Shown: positions 53,070-64,000, counted from the stretch's first letter. The stretch is 64,000 nucleotides of DNA from Pyropia yezoensis (GCA_009829735.1 CM020620.1:23782020-23846019), one strand, 5' to 3'. Made by a program: numbers and translations. Notes: generated by a model not told the origin, from the sequence alone.

Positions 53070-53850
53070 TCTGTGAATGAACGCCCGGTTCGAACCAGCC
53101 CAAGACCTAGCACCGCACAGCTTCTCCTTAAGATCTTCACGAGAGCACGTTGCACACGAGCCAAGCCTCAACCAATAGGAGCCCCGAATACGAAAGTACA
53201 CCGTCGTGAGTCTGCAAGTACACTAGGATGCACGAAGACGAAGTTGGGGCGACGCCTCTCTGCTCTGTGAACTCTTATCACCATCAGCCCTGCACACTTG
53301 CTGACTGTCGCTGCTCAGGTGGTCGCTCCCGATGCCGCTGTGCCGCCCCTACCCCCGCGTCGTGACAGCGGCCGCGCCGCTGCCGCTCCTTCGAGTTGAC
53401 GACTTCCTCGTGTGTTGCGGCTGCAGCGCTCGACGCCACGGGAGGCGAGTGGCTTTGCAGGATGCGGCCGGCGGGGTGGAAGGGGAGGCCCGACCGGCCA
53501 TTTGCCAAATCAGGCAGCCCTCGCACGCGACCACCGCCCCTGGACGCGCAACCACTGGCGGCAGCGGCCACTTACTCCCCCGTTGCCTCCGCCGCCGCCG
53601 TCTTGGATCGTGGCGGTGATGACAGGCGGCCTCGCCAGGCGCCCGCGGACCCGCCGCAGCCGCCACCACTCCCTTCCCGTCGCCTCCGGAACTGGAGGGC
53701 CGCTGCCGCTACACATGTCGGCGGCAGAGTCAGCTGCTGCTGCGCCGGACGCTAATTCCCGAGAGCGACGCGGTTTTCTGCGATTGCCACCCGACGCTGT
53801 CGCGTTCGAGCTCAAGTGGTGCTCCTGAGATACGCACGTGTTGGCGGACG
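53070..53850. other. No confident gene; GC-rich patch 53284-53830
   Basis: Both strands are open in places (Pro/Arg-rich readings) without a recognisable domain. It may belong to the LINE-like remnant that follows. Confidence 0.3.
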
Positions 53851-54234
53851 TCACAGCGCCGCTGGGTGAGGGTCTGTCCCCGGGGGGTGCTCTAGCGGCT
53901 GCCGGCTGCAGCGGTCACCTTTATTCCCGAAGTTTGGTCGCTGCATGAGTTCCACTGGCCAGTGGGCGGAGAGGAGCGGGCTGAACCCAGCGTGCACCCG
54001 GGGGAGCTGTGCGTTGCCGGCCCTGTCTACGCCCCTCACGACGCGGTTGAAGTCTCCGCCGCCGCAGATGTCGCCGTCGGTATCGCCGCTGGCCGCACGA
54101 CCAGCGGCGTGGGCGCTTACATGTGAGGCAACGCAGAGTACGGATGCGCGCGTGGTATGCCGCGCCTCCGGTGCCATCGATAAAAAGGGATGAGCGCCCC
54201 AGTGGCAGACATACAAAAACGAAGTGGCAAGCAT
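53851..54234 (-). pseudogene. Possible non-LTR retrotransposon endonuclease remnant
   Basis: The minus-strand frame contains TDGDICGGGDFNRVVRGVDR followed by AGNAQLPR. The G-D-F-N catalytic strand followed by a D-R-x-G-N turn is characteristic of AP-endonuclease-type domains of LINEs (exonuclease-endonuclease-phosphatase fold). The flanks lack the rest of the domain and no reverse transcriptase is nearby, so it is at best a fragment. Confidence 0.35.
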
Positions 54235-54348
54235 AGAGCCACGCAGAGAGATTCACAAGCAGTTCGTACAGACGCACGCGCACGGTTCATGAAGGTATAG
54301 CAATCGACGCTCTTTCGAGAAAGACACCTACTAGATAAAGAGTCTTGC

Positions 54349-57150
54349 TCAGAGGATAACTTTGAGAGGACGAGTCGTCCACGCGTAAAAACCGTTCGTG
54401 AAGAATTTCGCCAGGCGGCGCTCCTGTGCCGTCTTCGGCGCATTGGAAGGCATGGCCTGGACACCGTGGCGGCCGACCAAGTCCGTCCAGTCAGGGTGAA
54501 TCTGCTCCATCCTCAGAATGCACGCCACGTCCACAACCTCGATGCGGGGCCACTCATCGGTTGAAGAGGCTAAGTCCCAACGCAAGCGCTGACAGCCAAA
54601 CTTCGACAGCACGCACCCCTGGCGCGCATCAGTTTGCCGAAAGCGCTGGACGACCACACACGGGCGCACAACCCCTGCAACCTCGCGCACAACGACGCGG
54701 AATTGGCTCCAACGTGTCTCATCGTCCGCTCCACGGTAGCGGATGTGGGAGTACCACGGTGAGCCGCGGAAGCTGTCTGATCCTCGGATATGCTGCTTTG
54801 ACCGGCTGGCTCCCCACTCAAAAGTCGCCAAGTGGATGATGGTGTTGGCGATGACGAGCGTAGAATCACTCTGAAGCCAAGCACAGCAGGCAGCGCCGCC
54901 ATCCCAGGGCGGGCAGCGACGGACGCGAGCGCAACGGCTACCCCGCGCCGGCTCACGCGCAGACGGTCAACCAGCTCCGCATCCTCGTCGTTGAAGCGTT
55001 GATCGTCGGGTGGCAGGCACCCGCCGCTCGCGTCGCGCGCGTCCCGCCAATCCGCTTTGTCTATCTCCTGAAGAACCTCTGACTGGGTCTCTTCGGCGTT
55101 GAGCATCTGAAGGAGGAGCGTGTCTCCATTCTTGTTGGACCGCTTGAACATGTGCTTGATAGAGGAGTGGCGTGTCTCATTCTCGCTCGTGTCCCCTTCC
55201 CAGAGGTTTCCTTTGTTGCGCAGCTCTTTCCCCAGGTGGTGGAGTAGGCGGTGGAGCTTGGTCGTAGCCACTGGTCCGAACAGCACCTGGATGCGCTTGT
55301 TCAAATCCTCCGCGACCGTCACGATGGCGTTCATATCACCGTCAGATGCTACCTCCGGGCGCGCTTGCTTATCCCGGAACAGTAGCCCACTCAGCGTGGC
55401 GGTCTGACAAAACAGGCGAAGGACAGCATCCTCCAAGAAGACGTTGCCAAAAAGTGAGCGATACATCGGGTGATGAACAAGGATGACCGGCTCACCTTCC
55501 AGGTACACGGGCTCTTCAGACGATCCCGCTCCCCATCCGTCGCCCATCGCGTCCTGAGAAGCGCTGGGAGAATCCGGCATCGCATGCTGATCGCCAGCAG
55601 CAGTTCCCGGAGACGCACCGCCGCGCGTCCACGCTGCTGGCCCGACCAGACCGGCGACCATGTGCGGCCACTCGATAGAGAAGTGACGCCAGTGCCGTCC
55701 CTTCATAGACGGTTGAGCAACTCCAGATGGCACTAAACAGCTGGGGCGCGAAGTGAGTAGAGAAGCAGAAGCGGAGGTGAAGCATGTCAGTTACTTCCGG
55801 TTTAAGACCAGCCGGCTGCGCCCTCACAAGCCTCATCATGCTGCTGTGGAAAAGAAAGCATCAGTTAGACGTTGAACCATGGGAGTTAAACTTACCCTGG
55901 AGAGACACGGGCCGCACGGCACATCCGGCCGAGCTCAAATGAGCGCATATTGACGGCCAGGATGGTCTCGGACACAGTGCCATGAATGGCAGGCCCGTCC
56001 GCGCAGACGGTCCGAAGCATCTCGGGCAGCCGCTGTGCAAGCAAGCGCAGCACCCCCGGCCTCCAGACGTGCAGCGTGTCGAACGACACAATGCGGTACA
56101 GGTTAGGGTCGCCCGTCCCCAAGCCGTGGATCGCACCCGGAAAGGAACAAACGGCAAAGCACTCATTGTGCGCGCCTGCGCTACACGAGTGCGCGGCCGA
56201 CTGCTCTGAAGATGCGCTTCGGCGGCTTCCAGCTGCGCCTGGAGGGTCGTGACAACTGGGCGCTGAGCAGCAGCAGGCCCATCAATGTCACATGAATCAT
56301 TACGCCGCGCCAAACAGTGGCTGCAGTTGAACGTCGAGCCGCAGCCCGTCGGACCGAGCAGCCCGCGTTCCTAGATCTGGTCCACGACCAGGCCGACGAC
56401 ACGTGGCACAAAGAATACACGACCGACGGTGAGCACGTCCACCACATCGCCAAGCTGACTGGCGCGCATGAATTTCCCCAGCGCAACAGCCAGGCAGCGC
56501 TGGGCAAGGTCATTGCGGGCGTCGCTAACGGCACGACGGGCACGAGCGTTGTTGCCGTCACGAAGAACCTTGGGGGCGTAGGGAACGTAACCCACAGTGA
56601 CCCAGGCACCACCGCCGTCGCGCACGTCGACAAACTGGACACGGAGAGGGTACACGTAGTTGCCGCCCTTCCACGAGATGAAGGCCTCGTCAGCATGCAC
56701 GACCACGCCTATGACGCACGCACCAGCACCGTGAATGCGCATCTCGCTCGATTGCTCCTTAAGGAAGATGTCGGAGTTGAGCGTATTGGTGTGGCGCTTG
56801 CTCCCGTCCGCACCTGGCGCCATCACCTCCCCAGGGAGCTGCACATCTGTCGCGTCACGCAGAGCACCTTCGCCACACTGGAGGACATCCCGGAAATAAA
56901 ACTAGTACGTGTCGTCACCCACAGTATTAGGCACCTGCTTCCAAGACCGCACGGCCAGAACGCGCGCAGTTCGAGGGCTCGCCCCACCGCCCAAGTAGCA
57001 GTCGGAATGCGTCCAAGAGGCGCTGGTCACTGCGACAGCGCTGACCCAGGAAAAGATGCTGTCCGCAGCCACCCCCCCGTGGAAGAAGACTAGGCAAGAC
57101 AGGATGGCTGAGAGTACGTCTGGCGCTCTACTGGAGGACAATGGTGGCAC
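54349..57150 (-). pseudogene. DNA-transposase-like gene, degenerate
   Basis: Minus-strand coding traces in order: 57150-55861 in one frame, broken by TAG at 56902-56904 and 56371-56373 (YLGGGASPRTARVLAVRSWK; NTLNSDIFLKEQ; VVVHADEAFISWKGGNYVYP; a C-x6-C-x2-C-x6-C finger CGSTFNCSHCLARRNDSC). Then a GT-AG intron candidate 55844-55895, then 55839-55516, 55733-54850 (MYRSLFGNVFLEDAVLRLFC; TTKLHRLLHHLGKELRNKGN; LWEGDTSENETRHSSIKHMF), and 54880-54349 after another shift (STLVIANTIIHLATFEWGAS; GSPWYSHIRYRG). The acidic-aromatic blocks and the K-H-x-L-x-H...N-E histidine-rich segment resemble large cut-and-paste transposases (CACTA/Tnp2 or KDZ type). I cannot settle the superfamily. Terminal repeats were not found. 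At least two frameshifts and two stops. Confidence 0.5.
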
Positions 57151-57489
57151 CGATTGCCAGTCGCATACTGGCGCTCCCTGGTGCCCCTCCGTCGTCTCCT
57201 ATGGCGCAAGCACTGAGAGCTACGTACCTTCCCGCCGCAGAATACGATGTCTGGAGCCTCGCATGGACCTCGCGTCCAGGTGAGAGGCCGAAAGGCACGC
57301 CGACAGGCCATCCAAAACCGCTATCCAGGAGAGACCCCGCGCAGCGACCAAGCACCACTACCTCTCCCGCCTCAGATGCAGCTCCTTGCTGCGCTCCTCA
57401 CAGGACTGACGGCCAGAATTGTGGCGGACAGGCACGCTGAATGGCAGAACAGCCGCGTCTCACACAGCGCAACGCATATCGCTAAAAAC
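57151..57489. other. No gene seen
   Basis: Downstream flank of the transposase-like gene start. Only short overlapping frames. Confidence 0.4.
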
Positions 57490-58000
57490 AACAACTCGCC
57501 AGCAGCCCCGAACAGTGGCATCGCACCACGGTCCTTCCCGCCGGTCTTGGAGATGGCGGCCATACCTGGCCATCGGGAGAGCCTCCCCGGCGCCTTTCGG
57601 AAACACCCAGACTGGGCGGCCAGCGGAAGCCCCCGACAGCGGCAGCGGACAGCCGTCGCTCCCGCCACTCCAGGCGATGGCTGAAAAGCTGGCCGTAAAG
57701 CACGCTGCCAGCAGAACCCATGAGCTGCACGACAGGAGCAGCCCCGGGCAGCGGCAACGCACCACCGTCCCGCCCGCCAAGTCAGTCTGAGCTCCTTGCG
57801 ACGAGAGCAGCCGAAAGAGGGGCAGTCAGCCACCCAAATCGGTGCACCTGCGGCGGCCCACTCACTGTGTCGACGAAGGACCGCCCCACCCGCACTCCAG
57901 GCCCAGATGCCCGCGCGGAGGGCAGTCGTCAGAGGCGCCGTCACCCACCCCACATGGAGGACCAGCAGCGGACCAACGCAGCAAAAAATGCGCCGCGCCA
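57490..58000. repeat. Imperfect tandem repeat, roughly 115-118 bp period
   Basis: GCCCCGAACAGTGGCATCGC, GCCCCCGACAGCGGCAGCGG and GCCCCGGGCAGCGGCAACGC start successive blocks near 57510, 57630 and 57743, each followed by ACCACCGTCC/CCGCC words. A degenerate fourth block follows near 57860. Confidence 0.45.
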
Positions 58001-59320
58001 CCACCCGCGACTTCCAGCGACGGGAATCGACCCGGCTTCGTGGCACCAAAGCGCACCGACGGAACTGCGCACACTGCGCAACGTACACAGCAAGACTTGA
58101 GGCCATTCGTGCGGGAAGAATAGCGGGCAATTTACGCCGGGGAGAGCGAGGTCGCCGCCAGGCGCGCCCCATGCTGCAAGTACCCGTCCCGGCACACACA
58201 AACACGCTCACTTGAGAAGGCGCAAAGCAACGAGACAGCGCCCGACACGGTAGTCCAGGAAGCTTCTCAGAACGAAAAGGAGTCATTGGTACTTCAGCGT
58301 GCATCGACTGTTACATGCGTACGACTGGAAAAGGCGCTTTTAACGCTGCTAAGACAAAGTTCGAAAGAGCTTTCTGAAAAGCGAAAGCCGCTGCGCCGCC
58401 GAAGCGCCTGACTTGGATCGTGAAGTCAGCGGGGCTCCTTCAAATAGAGCCCTCACATGGGTTCTTCTCCATGGACACTAAGACGTCCTCGCCTTATAGA
58501 CTTGGAGAAGGCGGGGTCTACGGCAGCCGGAGGGGGGTGGCAGCCGACCGGTCTGCTACATTCACGCAGACCGCGGCAGCTGCCGTCGCGCTTTACGCCG
58601 TCGCTGACCTGCGGGAGCCTCCAATGTAGCCGCAATCTAGCGTCCTCGCGGCACTTCCCCGACGATGGCAACATCCGTTGAACGAGCCCATAACCACAGA
58701 GCACAGCCCGGGTTTGCGAGTGCACGAGTGGCGTCAATCGCGGGACGTGGGGGCGGGCACCGCGAGTGTGCACGTCGCGGTTGCGGAACGGGAGTGCATC
58801 GGCGGCAGCGGGATGCCTTGCTTGCTTGCAGGCACTGCGGGCGCTGCGGAGGCCACCACAGTGGAATAAAAAGTCGGGGTTGTGGCGGCGACGGGTCCAA
58901 TTCCCGGTGTGCGGCTGATTTCGTATAACGTTTTTCAAGCTTATCATCGACGCACTTCAAGTCGAGTACGATATTCGTATTGCAAAAATGTTTAACATCA
59001 CGCAGGGCTTGTGCGGGCTGGCCCGTGCTCTGCAATGGCTCGTTGCGGTCCGGCTCATTGTGGTCCACCGCCATGTCCCAATGTGGTGGACAGGGCGGTC
59101 GGGCAGCTGGCTGTCATTGACGCGGCTGCTGGAGCCAGTACCGCTCCTGCACGACGCCAGTCGTAAAACGTCACAGGACGCGACCGATGTGGACGTTGAG
59201 GGTGCCACCTCGGCGGTGCTTGTCACGCTCACACTGCCAGTTCTTTTGCTTGCCATGTGGGCAAGCCGCTATGTGGTCATTGCCGGGTCGGGAGCGGGGT
59301 CCAACAATGAGGCCAAGGAG
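58001..59320. other. No gene seen
   Basis: Short frames only. A T-arm-like GGGTCCAATTCCC at about 58885 is not part of a tRNA. Confidence 0.4.
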
Positions 59321-59322
59321 TC

Positions 59323-59330
59323 TTTATAAA
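59323..59330 (+). promoter_or_regulatory. TATA box of the two-repeat gene
   Basis: TTTATAAA in otherwise GC-rich sequence, about 135 bases before the ATG at 59465. Spacing suits a TATA box with a leader of about 100 bases. Confidence 0.5.
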
Positions 59331-59464
59331 CAGAAACCAGGGGACTGGCCTCAGCTAATTGCCCTGCATCAGCTTCTTCAATCCGCATTCATCTGTTGTG
59401 CTCTTCCCGTCGGCGTTGTACCCCCACCTCTCCTCTTTCAAGAAAATAAGGTCCCTGAACCTCC

Positions 59465-59965
59465 ATGGCGCCCCCTGTGCCGTCGGCAGTCGACGAGTCA
59501 GCCACGGAGGCGCCCACGGTGGGCGCGGCGACCGACACTGCCCTGTCTTTGAACGACGATTGGGCCGTCCAGTTGTACAGGCTGCAGCGGACACTTATTA
59601 CCGAGGTCTGTCCTGATTTGGACCTTCGCGAGGCTCGACTGCAGCGCGCTCGGGTCGCCCTCTTCTTTCAGCTTCTGGGCAGCCCAAACATGATTGGTGC
59701 GCTGCGACTTGCTGGTATGCTTTCAACCAGCAGCCAAGCACCCGTTCCTTCTCGTACGGACCGACCGGGCACCGTGCTCCTCTCGGATGAGGACCGCGCG
59801 GCCCGGCTTTACGTGGTTCAGCGCGAACGCATCTTGGCGATTTGGACTGATGCTGCGCAGCGTGAGGCTCGTCTTCTGCGTGTCCATGATCGGCTGTTGC
59901 AAAACTTGGGCCTCGCCGCGCGTCAGCGATATCGGGATGAGAAACATGACGGCATCCAAGGATGA
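59465..59965 (+). CDS. Small helical protein with an internal two-fold repeat, unknown function
   Basis: A complete 166-codon frame from ATG (CCTCCATGGCG) to TGA, no introns. The protein contains two related segments: NDDWAVQLYRLQRTLITEVC plus PDLDLREARLQRARVALFFQ, and EDRAARLYVVQRERILAIWT plus DAAQREARLLRVHDRLLQNL. They align as D-x-A-x-x-L-Y-x-x-Q-R-x-x-I...REARL-x-R...LG. Both halves are predicted helical. No transmembrane segment or known domain. The kept repeat and a TATA box upstream argue it is a real gene. It could be carried by a mobile element, as the surroundings are gene-poor. Confidence 0.6.
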   Translation: MAPPVPSAVDESATEAPTVGAATDTALSLNDDWAVQLYRLQRTLITEVCPDLDLREARLQRARVALFFQLLGSPNMIGALRLAGMLSTSSQAPVPSRTDRPGTVLLSDEDRAARLYVVQRERILAIWTDAAQREARLLRVHDRLLQNLGLAARQRYRDEKHDGIQG

Positions 59966-60906
59966 GCGAAGCGCTTGCTGTCAGAAAACAGTCGCGTTCT
60001 GGGGCTGGCAGGTGCTTGGTTAAGTGCTGACTTCTATCCCGCCTTTGATGAGGAAGCCATGGTTTCGAAAGGAGGAGTCAGGGAGACACGCTCTTCTGGC
60101 CGGTTGCGTTGGACACCGGAAAGGGTCGCTTGACAAGGGGTAAAGGTAAGCACGTCCCGCCACGTCCTCACAATGACGCAGAAGCTCATTGCTTCCTCGA
60201 ATCAATTGCATCAAAGTAGGTCAATACCCCGACCGGTGCTGCTTCACCGAAACTTCAACAGCACATCTCGGCGTCCGATGCAGTGAACAACACTGTAAGG
60301 ATATGCCCCCTAAATCCCCAAGACTCTAGCTTCGGGGATAAGGACTGGAGCCTCTCCTTCCCTGTCCTTCTCAGCCAACTCCTTCCAAGACGCATGAACT
60401 CCCTGGAAATCTGGAGATGCCGCGGTGTCCGGCCGAGATTCTACGGGTCGTGGACGATAAGCATGAGAGCCGCGGATCGGCTACCCGTTAGTACCCTGAC
60501 TCATCTCCGGACGGATATTTTCTCTCCACGGATCAGAGGACTAACGGACCACAGGACAAGCCACATCTCTGACTCATCGGCCAGCCGGAACAATCTCCCC
60601 ACGAGCCAATGGGAACGGCAAGATTTGCTGACCCACGGGAGATTTTCGACCCGAAGATTGGCGTCTGGCTTACACGCCTCTGCGGCCTTTCCGGCCGACC
60701 GGCGTGTGAGGCCAGCCGCGCGGCACTACTAGGGGCGCACGCCGCCCCCGCCCCCGCGTGGGGCTGTCTGGCGGGGCGCCGTGGGGCGCGCACACCCACC
60801 TTGACTTGTTCTGAGAGCTTATGCCTGTTTTGAGCCCATTGGTGCCGCCCCCCCGGCGGCACGGGCAATCGCATGCTTTGGGGCACCCTGGGTGACCCCC
60901 CGGGGG
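59966..60906. other. No gene seen
   Basis: Moderate GC, short frames. 60720-60800 is GC-rich with short CCCCG repeats. Confidence 0.4.
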
Positions 60907-60913
60907 TATATAA
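60907..60913 (+). promoter_or_regulatory. Strong TATA box
   Basis: TATATAA flanked by GGGGG and GCG, with an inverted CCAAT box (ATTGG) about 70 bases upstream and a C/T-rich leader downstream. A plus-strand frame follows to 61297 (PFSFPTPITVTPPVTFPVPR) without a clear ATG after the box. It could be a promoter of an unrecognised gene or the U3/R part of a solitary LTR. Confidence 0.45.
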
Positions 60914-62080
60914 TGCGTGAGTGCGGGCGCCACCCGGGGAGACGTCGGGGGGAACAAGAAAACACTGACACAACGTCCTCTTTTACCCTCGAACCCCTCG
61001 ACCCCCTCGAGCCTCACCGACGTCACGCCCTTCTCCTTCCCCACCCCCATCACCGTCACCCCGCCCGTCACCTTCCCCGTGCCCCGCAGCCTCATTGGCT
61101 TGCGCGGGCAGCTGACACCGTTCACCAGTACGTTGAGGGCTGCCCGGGTGTGGGTGGTGCCTCACAAACACTGTACATCCCAGCTGCAAGCGTCAGAAGT
61201 CCCTGTGTACCCCACCCCCCCAAAGCCGCTATCGCGTCCATCGAAGCGGGCGCGAAGAGACCGGCCGCCCATGTCCCACACTCCGAGTGTCGTATAAAAC
61301 TCGATCCTCTTAGACACGTGTCAATATCCCTCGGGGAAATGGGACAGGTAACACAGAAAGGGGAACTACGAGAGTGGTATGCCTGTTGCCTCACGTGCCT
61401 GCTGGCAGAGCCAACATATACGTACGCTAGCGCACACGGGGAAGAGGAAAGCAAACGCGCAGTTGTCCGTTTCCCCTGAGGGCGCGGGCCAAGGGCGCCT
61501 CGTTGTCCCTCTTAACGTGCATCTGGGGGAGCCTCGGCACGTTGGACAGGTAGCCCCCCCTTAACCCCGAGTGGCCCCGACCCGAGTCTGACCTCGTCAT
61601 GTCGGGGGCCGCTATCACTACTATTTCTATTCTCACTCACTAATCTCGCACTCAAAATATCTCAAATCAAGTCCCCCACAAATATGCAAAAACCCATCAG
61701 AAGTCCCTCTTTCACGTGTGAGTAGCGTAGTCCACCGCATCCCAGTGCCGGGCACAGGCCACGGCCGCCAACGATTTCCACACCGCGGGCGTGTCCTGGC
61801 ACCAGGTGCCCACTGGTCGCCAACCCGGGTCGGCGCCAAGTCAGGGCCAGGGATGCTACACCGAGCATTTCATGGACGCACGGACCAAGTGCACCCATGC
61901 TGGACCCTCCATGCCTCGCCCAGAACGGTCATTTCTGGTGTAATCCTTTCTTCCACAGACTCGCGCTCATCCCTTAGCATTCGCTCCACGCCTTTCTATC
62001 TCGCTGTTTTGCTTCACTCTCATAGCTTCTGAAAATATAGCTGACCAGTCGATTGCCATCGTTTTCTTATGTTGGATGCG
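60914..62080. other. No confident gene
   Basis: Apart from the Pro-rich frame after the TATA box, only short frames are seen. A second TATA-like GTATAAAA lies at about 61292. Confidence 0.35.
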
Positions 62081-62740
62081 CTATGCTCCAATGCACATCG
62101 CGGACGCGACAGCAGCACCACCAGCAGCGCCCAGAGCCACCTCGCCCCGACCGCCACCTTCCTGCCACCTCCGCCGCCGCCTCGGCTGCCTCCCTTGCCA
62201 CAGCCACGGCCACCCCCGACCGGTCCACCCCATCTGGCCGACTGCCGAAGTGCGCAGCGCACCCGCCAGCCAGTTGTCGAAAGAAATGTTGGGCGCGTCC
62301 ACCCCCGTCGCCTGCCTGGCGGCCTTGAAAAGGTCGAGCGCGGCTCCGTGGGCGACCGTTTCCCCCGACGCCGCGGCGGCGGGGAACTGCTCGGACGAGT
62401 GCTCCCGCGCCTCGGGGACGGCCAGTCACTCGGCGGCAACGGCGTCGCAGATGGCAGTCCAGCCGGGCGCCCCCACCGCCGACAGGATCTCGACGAACAC
62501 GTGGTGGGCGTCGTCCCTCACGCAGGCGGGGGTATAAGGTGGCGCGAGCAGGGCGCACGACAAGCGCACAAAGCGGGCCGCCATGGTGAGTCTCAGTGGG
62601 CACCGGCCGGTGGCGTGTTCGGCCGCCACCAGGGTGGTCACAGAGAGGCACATGGCGAAAAAGGCCGCCCAAGCGGCGGTGTTGGTGCACGCACCGCCAC
62701 CACAAAGGGCACCACCTTGAACGCGTCAATGTGGGCTTGG
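62081..62740 (-). pseudogene. Decayed hypothetical gene
   Basis: The minus strand reads DYQAHIDAFKVVPFVVAVRA, shifts frame near 62690, then TNTAAWAAFFAMCLSVTTLV and MAARFVRLSCALLAPPYTPA, RDDAHHVFVEILSAVGAPGW, TAICDAVAAE, a TGA at 62426-62428, and LAVPEAREHSSEQFPAAAAS, DLFKAARQATGVDAPNISFD, NWLAGALRTS. Codon use is GC3-rich and the composition is protein-like on both sides of the breaks. It contains a possible hydrophobic helix. No family recognised. Confidence 0.4.
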
Positions 62741-64000
62741 TAGTCCGTGCTTGACCCCGCGGTGTGTGCCGGAATGTTCTGCGTTGTCCACGTTCGTATT
62801 CAACGCGCTGCGCGATGGGCAGGCGTCCCCGGCACTCCAGCTTAACACCAGTTTCCCTACAACGTTACGGTGAATTTTGCGCAGGTCAGAGACGTTCAGG
62901 CGATAGCCTGGCCGCGAAGACAGGGGCATTGCTGGACTTCCGGTGAGTCGCGCTTTTTCCTCTTTGAAATTTGACCGACTGAACAGTTCCTGTTCTAGGA
63001 GCCGAGATCAGTCAAGTAAGATGCGCGCGCACGCCGACTGGCAATCGTGCCGTCGTCGAGGTCGCGACTGCCCGTTGGGCCGCACTGTTAACCAGCCGTT
63101 CGTCTTCGTCCCCGTCTCTTGCACGCTGGTTCCCGTCTGCGGGACCTTGGTGTCCACCTGTGCCGCGTGGGTCTGCGTTTACATTTCGCTGGTCGACGAT
63201 TGCAGTGCCTCGGTCCCATTGCACGCATGCGTCGCCCTCCATGACCTAGGGCACCCGACTTCTCGCGCGTTTGCGCGCAACGCGGTCGCTTCCCGCGCTT
63301 GCCTTCCTCTTGCACCACCGACCAAGTACGGGCTTCGACAAGGCTATCTCGAGCGATGTGACCCCCCAAGTCCGTCCCGCGCAAAGCTCGGGCGCGCTTT
63401 CAAATGCGACAACTCACGGTCACGGCGCTGAGGTACGTGCATATACAGTCGGGTCAACAGCCACAGAGAGGGATGAGGATATTGTGTGCATGCATTGCAT
63501 GCACAATGGTGAGTACGCTGGGTGATGACAAGAGAGCTTCGTGGGCTATGTGAGCGACTGTGCATGTTTCTGAACTGCTCAGTCAGCATTTTGGCGCGCC
63601 TTTGTCTGACGGGGCATGCCAGCAGCAGGAAAACGGCTGATTCTGGACCGGGTTGAGTACGGCGGGGATCGCGCTGCCAACCCGCAGGCGCCGCTGTTCG
63701 TCTCTCATGTGGCCAACGGTCGGTTGGCGCGCGCGGCCGGCTAGTCGACTCGGGCACAACCGCCGATGTCGCTGCCGGTGCGTCCAAAGAGATACAAGAA
63801 CGCACCTGCGAAGCTTCAGTGGGAATATTGTACTTACCTGTCCCTCTCATTCCACATCCACTGGAGTAAGGAGCTTACAATCACCGACCTCGCGTCCTAC
63901 TGCCCTCCCCCTCCCTCGTGTCTTCCCTCGCATCCGTTTGCACCGTGCTTGGCAGAAGCTACAGAGCATGGATCGTGTCCAGCCATCCGGTGTCGCGGAC
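62741..64000. other. No confident gene
   Basis: A plus-strand frame 62943-63431 (SRAFSSLKFDRL...) and overlapping minus frames are open, but none is convincing. A palindrome ATTGTG-TG-CATGCA/TTGCATGCACAAT lies at 63482-63508. Confidence 0.35.

Noticed and set aside
53080-53105. tRNA T-arm-like CCGGTTCGAACC
   Set aside because: The stem does not pair beyond the palindrome and no cloverleaf can be drawn.
1461-56904. Outright claim that TAG is a sense codon in this genome
   Set aside because: PFK-2 and element A gag end at TAG, and intact genes (B pol, B gag, GT4) contain none. Kept only as a lead with tests.
58857-58915. tRNA gene suggested by GGGTCCAATTCCC
   Set aside because: No matching acceptor stem, D-arm or anticodon arm upstream.

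Overview
This is a nuclear window from a GC-rich eukaryote. The evidence is spliceosomal GT-AG introns in several genes, eukaryotic genes (6-phosphofructo-2-kinase/fructose-2,6-bisphosphatase, a MYCBP-like gene, a Ser/Thr kinase), Ty3/gypsy chromoviruses, TATA-type promoters and very long poly(G)/poly(C) runs. A red alga of the Porphyra/Pyropia kind would fit the extreme GC content, compact genes and homopolymer runs. That identification is an impression, not something the sequence proves.

Layout. 1-5.04 kb: 5' half of a decaying Ty3/gypsy element (element A, minus strand), cut by the window edge, ending in one LTR. 5.04-15.05 kb: host DNA with mostly broken genes (SET-domain pseudogene, Pro/Gly repeat protein, helicase-associated-domain gene, membrane protein) and minisatellites. 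15.05-34.58 kb: two nested, almost complete chromoviruses. The outer one (B) has 469-bp LTRs, a GCAAC target duplication and intact gag and pol. The inner one (C) has 643-bp LTRs and a GGAGA duplication, and sits inside B. Both have gag-pol on the minus strand and a large extra gene on the plus strand between pol and the 3' LTR. The two plus-strand proteins share a domain I do not recognise. 34.6-50.1 kb: host genes. These are a conserved-looking ORF broken by element B, a four-exon MYCBP-like gene, PFK-2/FBPase-2 (minus) and a divergently transcribed GT4 glycosyltransferase (plus), then a two-exon kinase (minus) embedded in extreme GC-rich simple sequence. 50.1-64 kb: lower-GC, gene-poor DNA with two inverted-repeat (MITE-like) elements, a possible LINE endonuclease remnant, a broken DNA-transposase-like gene, one small intact two-repeat gene and another decayed gene.

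Function. The two sound metabolic genes (PFK-2/FBPase-2 and a glycogen-synthase-like GT4 enzyme) lie head to head across about 1.6 kb, so a shared promoter region is possible. All three retroelements share a tRNA-primer site (identical in B and C, two differences in A) and a -1 frameshift heptamer (GGGAAAC or GGGAAAA) four bases before the gag stop. Elements A and B also carry many short perfect palindromes centred on CAACTTG/CAAGTTG/CACGTTG, many more than expected. Many otherwise open frames in the window are interrupted by TAG rather than TGA or TAA. I list this as a lead, with the evidence against code reassignment.
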